Source: Malachius bipustulatus (lineage: Eukaryota; Arthropoda; Insecta; Coleoptera; Melyridae). Taken from it: a stretch of DNA of 64,000 bases. Of the stretch, positions 56,501-64,000 are shown in pieces. The notes under the pieces are model-generated. The model saw nothing but the letters and a program-made list of their open reading frames with translations. It ran no database searches and was not told where the DNA came from. Numbering within the stretch: the stretch's first letter is position 1; every line of letters begins with the position of its first letter. The position numbers and the translations under genes were made by a program. The stretch covers positions 54,650,598-54,714,597 of the forward strand of contig OU342631.1 of NCBI GenBank assembly GCA_910589415.1. The letters run 5' to 3'.

Positions 56501-57479
56501 TATTGTCATCATCTTTCTCACTATTAAGTGGCTAAGGTTGCGCTGTGTGTTAGCACGATACATTGTACTGAAGAGTCCCAATAAGGACGAAACACGGGTC
56601 TACAATTTCCACCCCCTGACTCACAGAGTAACATCAATGAATGGCATATTGTTTTGCGATATGTCGTTCGCCTTTTGTCAAATTTTACCTCCCAGCACAA
56701 TTATTGTCCAATTTGTGCTAAGTAGGTTAATATGAGCACTTTACTTATAGATACTAAGGATATATTATCACTTGACAGGAACATCATTATAAGACGAAGG
56801 GAGGCGGGAATGTTGGAAAGCATACAAAACAGTCTCATAATGATGTTCCAATTGTGATAATTCAAAAAATTTTCATCTACGAGGGTTCACATCTCCAATC
56901 TTCAATTTTAATTTACGGTCAGTGATGAAGCTCTATAAAATTTATTAGTTTGCTGATGGCTCACTCTCTCTAGAACTATCTAACGGATGTAGAATATTTT
57001 CGATTTTCCTGCAAATAAGTCTATACGAGAAAGACGTGTGTTAGTATGTTTCCAAAGGTCCAAATTTAAATGAATTAAATGAATAATTTTCAAATGCTCT
57101 AGTTGCTATCTGAGCAGGTATAGCCCATTTTGCACCAAGGCAGCCAATCATTGACTAATTAGCCGGATGGCGCTAAACAAGTTTGAGCAGGAAAATAGCA
57201 CCTTCCAGCTATTTGTATGTAAATTAAAACACCGAAAAAGCCCATATCATTAACTAGGTCCATTAAAGGACCACTTATTCGGCCTAAATGTCCGGAGGTG
57301 TGCTTCTCATGTTTATCACTCTAAACTTTCGTATACATACATACAAATTTTGTGGGTATGTTAATGCTTAATAAATCATTCCTAATGACAACACATCATT
57401 TATTTACAATATTGATTTTCTTTTTATCGTTTTTTTTTTATTTGTAATTAATTATTTTTATATCATCGCATTCAATTAT
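56501..57479. other. Noncoding stretch
   Basis: No family-assignable frame or repeat end. Confidence 0.45.
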
Positions 57480-57900
57480 TATGCAATACAAAATTATGGT
57501 GTTTCCAAAAATACCGGCCCAGACATTTAGTTTTTGAGGATGTTGAGTATGAACTTCATAGAAAATCCTTGGATTCACGTCTAGTATCGATAGTTATGGC
57601 GATTCACAATTATTATTGAATTTAAGAAAAATGTACACTCGTCAGAAAAACAAATGTTTAAAAGAAAATTTGCCTCAACACCTATTCTTTCGGTCATAAA
57701 TTCGCAAAACTCCTGTCGTAGATCCAAATCATCCTCATTCAGTTCATGTGTACTAAATGAATTTTGTACGGATGAAATTTATGCTACGTTAGGATACAAT
57801 AGTAGCTCTTGGGATGTTGGTTACAGTGGTAAATTATTAGGTCTGTTGCCGTCGATGACCCATCCTGCTTTTGATCACTAGTACCTAATACTTGTTGACA
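57480..57900 (-). pseudogene. Mariner-like transposase, central fragment
   Basis: Minus-strand pieces HELNEDDLDLRQEFCEFM, ICFSDECTFFLNS (first catalytic aspartate region), VNRHNYRY and HTQHPQKLNVWAGIFG are conserved blocks of mariner-superfamily transposases in their normal order. Frameshifts separate them, and neither the helix-turn-helix nor the DGAPPH/LDYF part is adjacent. It may or may not be from the same family as the C-terminal fragment at 18.5 kb; they do not overlap, so this cannot be tested here. Confidence 0.8.
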
Positions 57901-58350
57901 CTTGTAGTGTAGTCTGCCTGTCTGACAACAACTGTAACCTAACCCCAACATCAGTGTTTGCAATCAGGCAAATGTTCCTATAAAATCTACATTAACCTTA
58001 TGTCTTGTATCCATATCGATAAAATATACACCGTCATCCATTCGGACAATTCGATTTCACTGAAATAACACCTAAAACAGCCTCACAGTTGCCAAATAGT
58101 GAATTCCTTATTTTTTACACTTTTGATAGAGAATAAATTATTTTCAATAGGTACAGAAAGCTTTAGAACTTAACTCAACAAACTGATATGTATAGGTATA
58201 CTCCCCTTTTTTACCATGGGTTTTCGATAATGTGATGAAAAGTGATTAATGTCAATATTTAATATTTTTTTTAAATCGAGATTAATACTGAATACTTACC
58301 TACTTTCACTTGTTTATGTGTCAAGTTCATATCATCGTTGAAAAGACTTT
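57901..58350. other. Noncoding stretch
   Basis: A GTAAGT-like donor on the minus strand at about 58,297 has no convincing exon next to it. Nothing else. Confidence 0.45.
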
Positions 58351-59213
58351 TAGAGTGCGGACACACGGGGCGGTTTTCGCCGAGTCGGCGGCCGAGTCGG
58401 CGGCCGAGTCGGCAGCAAACACACGAGTCGACACATAATCAACGCGCGAAACTCAGTCAGTCGTGTGTTGCCAGATTATTACGTATTATTAAAACAGAAG
58501 AGTGTGAAGTGATTGAAATAACGGTCAAGTGCTCAGAGGGAAATTTTTTGTAATATCATTAAAAGCGGACCGAGTACATTTACAAATAATTTCATTATAG
58601 TAAAATAGAGTTTTTCTTTTTTAGTATAAGTCGAGGTATGCCTAAAAATATGATTTCATTTATTCAAGTTTAAACAGTTTAATAATAATAATTATTATTA
58701 TTATTACCTATTTTGAATGCAAATATCTCAGTTTCGTTTTTTATTTTGTGGGAATAATCATCATCCCTCATGTCCCAAATGGGTGGTCTTGCTTGGATTT
58801 CTCTTATAAGTCTTTCCACACCTAAATTATTTACTAGAGGCATGTTTAGGTTTGGTACCTAAAATACTAAAAATACACTTTAGAAAATAACATGTCCGCC
58901 CACCCAAGCTCAGTAAAAATAATAAGATATACCTAATAATTAAGTAAAATAATAAATTGTACAACCATGCATAGTGCTCGCAGCCAAAAAACCGCTTCTC
59001 GTGTGAACACTTTCATATAAACACCAAAGCCCAGGGTACGCTTGAAGCTATAAAACCGCGCGCGGCACATCGTCTGGACCAGCTACCGCTCGGCGCGCTT
59101 GTTGCCTGCCGCCCCGTGTGTTCAGTCTCATATAGTTTCATGAAACCATGCGCCGAGTCGGCCGCCGACTCGGCCGCCGACTCGGCGGAAACCGCCTCGT
59201 GTGTCCGCACTCT
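58351..59213. mobile_element. Harbinger-like TIR element with 12-bp repeats in the ends
   Basis: About 60 bp at each end are inverted: AGAGTGCGGACACACGGGGC at the left and the inverse of AGAGTGCGGACACACGAGGC at the right. Each terminus then carries three tandem units of GCCGAGTCGGCG, themselves almost palindromic. The 860-bp element has no recognised transposase. The end type and size suggest a PIF/Harbinger-type non-autonomous element, but a 3-bp duplication is not clean (TTT/TTA). Confidence 0.8.
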
Positions 59214-59224
59214 TTAGTCGTGAC

Positions 59225-59420
59225 TTTCAAATAAATCAAATAAATAAGGTAAAAATAAAACAGAAGTGCTGAGTCCTGCGGCACGCCGTTAATGGGTCGA
59301 TGATTTGAATGCAATACATTTTCAATTCCAACATGAAAATAGAGATGAGAAGGGCAAATTTATTTATGGACAAGAAAGTGTCAACTATCCTGGAATTTAA
59401 TTCTGAATTTCGTATTTGGA
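59225..59420 (-). pseudogene. Short RT relic around motif B
   Basis: The minus strand reads NHRPINGVPQDSALLFYFYL, a recognisable form of the GVPQGSxLGPLLF block of jockey/CR1-type RTs. It is cut off at about 59,222 by the Harbinger-like element, whose other side shows no clear continuation. Only about 50 codons are interpretable. Confidence 0.4.
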
Positions 59421-60922
59421 GACAAAAAAACTTGTATGTTTCTAAAGATGTCCTTAAAACTTTTCACGACAAAAATTATTTTTAGCCTGATTGGAATATT
59501 GATTAAACAGAATGTACTCTCTTTCTCACCTACCAAAAATAATAAGTGCTAGAAAATCTGCTGATCAAGGAGTTTAAAACAAAACAAAAAATATAAAGTA
59601 ACCGTCTAGCGAATAAAGATTCAAATCTTACAGGATTTAACTTTTTCTTCTTTTTATGATGTAGATATTATTCACGTTGAAGAATTAACTGAACAAACTG
59701 GATAAGGTGGCCCATCAGAACGAGTATAGATACATTATCGCGTCTCTACTATGCCAGGTCCGGTGACTTTACGGCATAAAAGATTATTTTAGAAGATAAA
59801 TCTATCATAGGAAAAAGAAAGAAAGTTAAAAAAGAATGTGATATGATTTTAACCGGAATTCAAGTCAAGGCAGTAAAACAAAAACTCCATTTAGAGCGGG
59901 AAGGATGTTTAATATAACGGGGCCACATAAAGGCATGAGTTAGGTAAACAGAGTCTCCTTCAGATAAGAGAGCGATAACATCGGAGGTTTTAAAAACTCC
60001 GTCCAACTCCAGTCTAAGAATCATTAAGATAAAACTCCAGATTAATGGAAAACTGTAGCAGAAAATTTCATGTAAAAATTACACTACTTTATATCACTCC
60101 GATAAGTGTGAAATATCGCCGCCCTCCAGGTATAGCCGGCTTAGCAGGGGAAAAATGGGAGAAATAATTACATTTTTAAAAAGTGCGCATTTAAGATCAT
60201 TTATATTTGGCCGTTTCCCTTAGACCAAATTTAAAAATGAGTATAAATAGCTCCGTAATCATCCGGTTTGTTTCAGAGGGTGAGTAATTCGTTGCCCGAA
60301 GTAATACAGGGATCTGCATGGCACCCTACAGAAAACTGAACCCCTCTATGTTATAAATGTCTCTTCTTATTATTGCAAGTGAAGAAATCGTGAGATAAGC
60401 ATTCTTGTGCATTTCCTCATCGGAATTGCTGTGTATAATAGAGGTAGATCTGGTAACCAGAACATGTTGTTTCGAATCTCACATTAACTATTAGGTATAA
60501 TGTATTTTACACTTTAAGTTTTTAGATTTCTCAGGTTAGTAGTAGCCTAGTTAGTATTTCTTTTACTTTATTTTTCTGTGGAATAGGTAGTTAATGACTA
60601 CGATGTCAGTTTAAAATGATTTAAAAATATTGCGAGTATATGTCCATAACGCGAGTCCACCGACTTTTCAAGCGGCAGCGAAGAGAAAAACAACCCCAGC
60701 AAAGCCTAAAACGCTGACTGTCAGAAGATTAACCCCTACTACAGACTACTATAGACGACTCGGTACTTCAAGGGAAGTCCAAAGACTCCAGAAGTTCCCT
60801 TCCATTTAACTTTTAGACACAGCTCTCACATCGTTACGGAGCTTCCAAATCATCAATTTATTGTATTAGTATCATACCTGAGTCTCTTAAAAGTCAGACA
60901 ATCATTGTTCATTGTTTGACCA
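59421..60922. other. Noncoding stretch
   Basis: No gene, element end or RNA recognised. Confidence 0.45.
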
Positions 60923-61208
60923 AGTGACTTGCATGGCCAAGTAGTTCTCCGCTGGCTCACGAAGCCATAGATCGCGGGTTCGAAACTCACCTCGGCCCGC
61001 TTTACTTTTCAGATTCATTTTCGAATATCTGTGAAAAGTACAACTTTCAATGTGTCAATCAGAGATTCTCCCAGAGAAATCTGCAATTTTTCACTACCAA
61101 CGCTGACAGTTCACTGAAAAATTGCAGATTTCTCTGGGAGAATCTCTGATTGACACATTGAAAGTTGTACTTTTCAGTCATCAGATGGCATTTGCCATGC
61201 AAGTCACT
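60923..61208 (+). mobile_element. SINE head fused to a foldback hairpin
   Basis: 60,926-61,040 is the tRNA-like head of the same SINE as at 32.1 kb (GACTTGCATGGCCAAGTAGT, box B GGTTCGAAACT, through CTGTGAAAAGTA). Instead of the SINE body there follows a perfect 62-bp inverted repeat, and the outermost 15 bp (AGTGACTTGCATGGC, 60,923-60,937) recur inverted at 61,194-61,208. The right half therefore looks like a shortened inverse copy of the left. Confidence 0.8.
61032..61176. repeat. Perfect 62-bp inverted repeat, 21-nt loop
   Basis: Arms 61,032-61,093 and 61,115-61,176 are exact inverse complements. A transcript would form a long dsRNA hairpin; because it sits behind an intact box A/box B pair, Pol III transcription is conceivable. 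Confidence 0.92.
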
Positions 61209-61739
61209 ATGTTTCCGACAAATCATTTTGCTTAAAGCTTTTGATTTTCTTTCTGATCGACACACTTCTCTAGTGGTGGTGATGTGACAGACTGATGAGA
61301 TGGAAATAACCATTGAAACATCGATGTCTCTGTCTTCACCATACCGTTGGAGTAAGTGTGTCGTTCAGAAAGCATTATTGTTTTTCAACAATCGGATTGC
61401 TGTAATTGATATAATAATTTATTATTATTCAATTTGTTTCATACAAATTGAGGTCTTTAAAAATAGACACTTTCACATTATTTAATAAGCCCATAGCGAA
61501 AATGTGACTAATCAAATCATAACGAACGATATATTTTCTTAAATTACCATAGGATAACTACTATTATATTGATTGAAAATTTAATTGAGTAAACACAATC
61601 AACAAAAACTTACTAGTGAATTATTTAGATATGTTTATCGAAATTTAAAGTTTTCTGGTTCCAAGATAGCATAGTGGAAGCATTGCCCGGATATCCAAGT
61701 TACCAAGTTCACCATTTGATAATATTTATGCGATTAGAA
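61209..61739. other. Noncoding stretch
   Basis: Nothing recognised. Confidence 0.45.
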
Positions 61740-62280
61740 CTTCCGCACGAGATAAAGATAAGCAAGCCCGCCGATGCAGACCTTTATACTATATCCGCGT
61801 CTTGAGCACAAATTCTCTTCTTATTACATCCATACAGACGCTCGTTCTCGTCGTCGGGAATATTCAAAGTAAAGCGCTGCTCCTTTCCTCCTTCCATTTA
61901 TATTACTCATAATTCTATTTATTCCTGGTTCGATATACCGGATCGGAATTGGTAGGTGGGAATATTATTAACAGATGAACTATCGTATGGTAGTGAAAAG
62001 CGGCGCCGACGAGGTAATTTCCTGGTGCAGGGAGGACCATTAATCAGGCGACGACGGGTTTGAGGAGAGGAGCATCTACAGACGCGGGCCTTCCGTTCCG
62101 ATGGCCAATCTGCATATTCACACGGACCTGGATCGAGCGAGAGGGACGGAACGGGACGGTGACTGATGATGGAAGCGCTCATGGTCCAGGAGACGCGGTT
62201 ATTAGCTCCTGATGAGTCCACCGGGAGAGAGCTACTCGCTATTCATCAGACGAAAGAGATGCCGACTAGAGAGAGCAAGA
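61740..62280. promoter_or_regulatory. GC-rich island, candidate regulatory DNA
   Basis: A GC-rich, unique-looking segment with GAGATAAAGATAAGCAAG at 61,750, ACTATATCCGCG, CGATATACCGG and TTAATGG/TAATCAGG homeodomain-like sites. A minus-strand frame at 61,919-62,221 is open for 100 codons, but its arginine/proline/serine-rich reading resembles no protein. Function is inferred from composition and motifs. Confidence 0.3.
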
Positions 62281-64000
62281 TTGATGTGCCTCAGACAGAG
62301 ATTTGAATTATTTAGTAGTAAGTAGCTCTTCTATGTCGTTTAAGAGTTGCGTACTCAGTGTTATATCTCGATTATTATTTCGCGTAGCGTTACCAATCGA
62401 ATATGTTTTAAATTTCCTTGGGAAATTGGATTATTTATTATTCGGTTAGGCTTATTAATAATCATAAACTTATTCACGTCCTCGTTATACAGGAGATCTC
62501 GAAATGGATGACACGGATAGCACCACAGCATTCATTGTGAATTAGGAATCCTAAGTTCATTTACTTTTTTCTCCAGCAGAAAGTTAAGAAGATATGACCA
62601 ATTTTGAGGAAAAAAAGTGACAACACTGCACTGGATACACTTCTTTTGGGAAAAATAGTATGTAGGTCTATTATAATACCCAAAAAAATGTTGGCATGGA
62701 AACTTATTATGAAATGACAAGTCCACTGACAATGACAAAGTTTTACAAGTATGGTTGCGGGGATACATTTCCGGTAATATTATTCAAAATCTGTCTTAGT
62801 TCCATTGTTAAGTTAAAATTCGAATAATGATGCCACACACAAATTTTGTCGAACTCAAGGAATAGGTGGAATTTGAATGCCTGTAATTGCGTTTCAAAAA
62901 AAAAAAAAACACTACCGTAATAGTTGATATTAGTTATGGGGAAGGTCAAAATAAACCTAGTCTGTCATAAAAAAATATTTCCGAAAGTGTCTACGTATGT
63001 CTCTGTATCCCTAAACGGGGATACAGAATCCCTAAACGGGGATACAGAGTCCCAAAAGGCTACCAACGATTTACTTTTTTGGCTCTAACTTTTAAATCGA
63101 CCTGTATACTTCGATGAAATTTTAATTTTTCATATTTTAATACTTAATATTAATACCCTGTATATATTGAGTATTACCGGGTGTTAAATAGTCTACCTAC
63201 TCCTCCAGTACAATATATTTATATTGTATATATTTATCAGAATATAAACCTACACATGACTTTTATTTCTATCGGGTGTAGAGTTGAAACTTTTTTCAAA
63301 AAAAGTCATAAATGCTTACGGAAGCCATGCTGGAGATAAAAGTAAATAAACTTTTGAAAAGAATTCCTAACCTCAATAAATGCTGTGGGAAAACCTAGGG
63401 AATTTGGGAAAACCACTTTTTTCGCGATGACCTAGTGTCAGGATCGATGGACATTTTTTATGATTTTGGGTGTTTTTCGTGAAGTATTTTTTTAATTAAA
63501 CATACACTGAAACAATGAAGACTTAATAAGACTTAAAGAAAACAAGAAGACTGTTTAGATAAGGTGAAGTTTATCCACTTTTACGGTGATTTACGCAGAG
63601 GCCGAGCAAAGTCGAACCTGTTCAATTGAGTAAATTTTGAAAACGGCAAAAACATTGGATTAATGTTTTAGCAGTGAGATTTTGCCATGGTATACCTATC
63701 GACAGCATTTGGTACTGTATGACTTTTAAAGGAAGGCGAGAGTTTGACGAGAATTGGTTAGTGCGCAGATCGGCATCCGAATCCATAAATGTTTATTGTC
63801 CAATATCAACAATGCTAGTCGCTGTCCGCGTAAAAAAAACAACCAACCAGATAAGGCTGATAAGAGTAACTCCGCCGTTCATCGAACAGGTAAAAAATCA
63901 TTGGTGGTACCAAATACGCTAGACTATACGTCCAACTTCGACTGAAAACCGGCAGCGAGGCGACACTAGCGAACCTGGCGGCTCGAGGACGGCTACAGTT
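62281..64000. other. Noncoding stretch to window end
   Basis: Contains two tandem hairpin units at 63,005-63,045 and a possible solitary element end TTACCGGGTGTTAAATAG at about 63,173. Short frames at 63.7-63.95 kb are not recognised. No gene can be supported up to the window edge. Confidence 0.4.
63005..63045. repeat. Tandem 21-bp hairpin units
   Basis: ATCCCTAAACGGGGATAC occurs at 63,007 and 63,028. Each unit is itself an inverted repeat (ATCCC/GGGAT). A third partial GTCCC follows. Confidence 0.75.

Noticed and set aside
61919..62221. 100-codon minus-strand frame
   Set aside because: Compositional reading; regulatory DNA is the simpler explanation, although a conserved exon cannot be excluded.
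9023..63190. Repeated inverted repeats considered as CRISPR or terminators
   Set aside because: The repeats are dispersed, paired as terminal arms and flanked by TA; the DNA is eukaryotic.

Overview
The window is eukaryotic, AT-rich, intron/intergenic DNA, almost certainly from an arthropod and probably an insect. The evidence is tRNA-derived SINEs, I/R1/LOA-like and CR1/jockey-like non-LTR retrotransposons, mariner, pogo and PIF/Harbinger-like DNA transposons, a Ty3/gypsy relic, and many long palindromic elements ending in TACAGGGTG-type termini. No bacterial operon, rRNA gene, intact tRNA gene or CRISPR array was seen. The order cannot be fixed from the sequence alone.

Host gene: a split gene probably runs on the minus strand. 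A 57-nt internal exon (45,814-45,870) with good splice sites joins in phase to a terminal exon (12,493-12,749) that carries the stop. The ~33 kb between them would be one intron, and it holds most of the mobile elements. Islands of higher GC with no convincing coding sequence (3.4-4.45, 20.75-21.05, 27.45-28.2, 44.0-44.2, 47.6-48.4, 51.5-51.9 and 61.7-62.3 kb) are candidate cis-regulatory modules; the first is very dense in GATA motifs.

Layout: 0.5-6.6 kb noncoding with the GATA-rich island; 6.69-8.76 kb a young 5'-truncated non-LTR element with a perfect 16-bp target duplication; 9.02-11.20 kb a palindrome nested in palindromes and broken by two datable insertions; 12.5 kb terminal host exon; 13.5-14.1 kb RNase H and mariner relics; 15.0-15.2 kb decayed minisatellite; 15.8-17.5 kb TIR element; 17.9-19.4 kb long-inverted-repeat mariner derivative; 21.5-27.0 kb pogo/Tigger-like transposon carrying three nested insertions; 28.5-29.3 kb nested palindrome; 29.45 and 32.1 kb SINEs; 30.8 and 40.5 kb two copies of one palindromic family; 33.9-36.4 kb RNase H, gypsy integrase and ORF1/gag relics; 38.1 kb palindrome; 40.4-42.0 kb old relative of the 6.7-kb element split by a palindrome; 42.2-43.6 kb CR1-like element; 45.6-45.9 kb RT relic and host exon; 49-57.9 kb a series of RT, RNase H and mariner relics with MITEs; 58.35-59.21 kb a Harbinger-like TIR element; 60.9-61.2 kb a SINE head fused to a perfect 62-bp hairpin; 61.7-64 kb noncoding.

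None of the mobile-element genes looks complete. The only long intact frame is the 660-codon 3' part of the element at 6.7 kb. Because many elements are nested, and because palindrome arms preserve the empty site, relative insertion order can be read directly.
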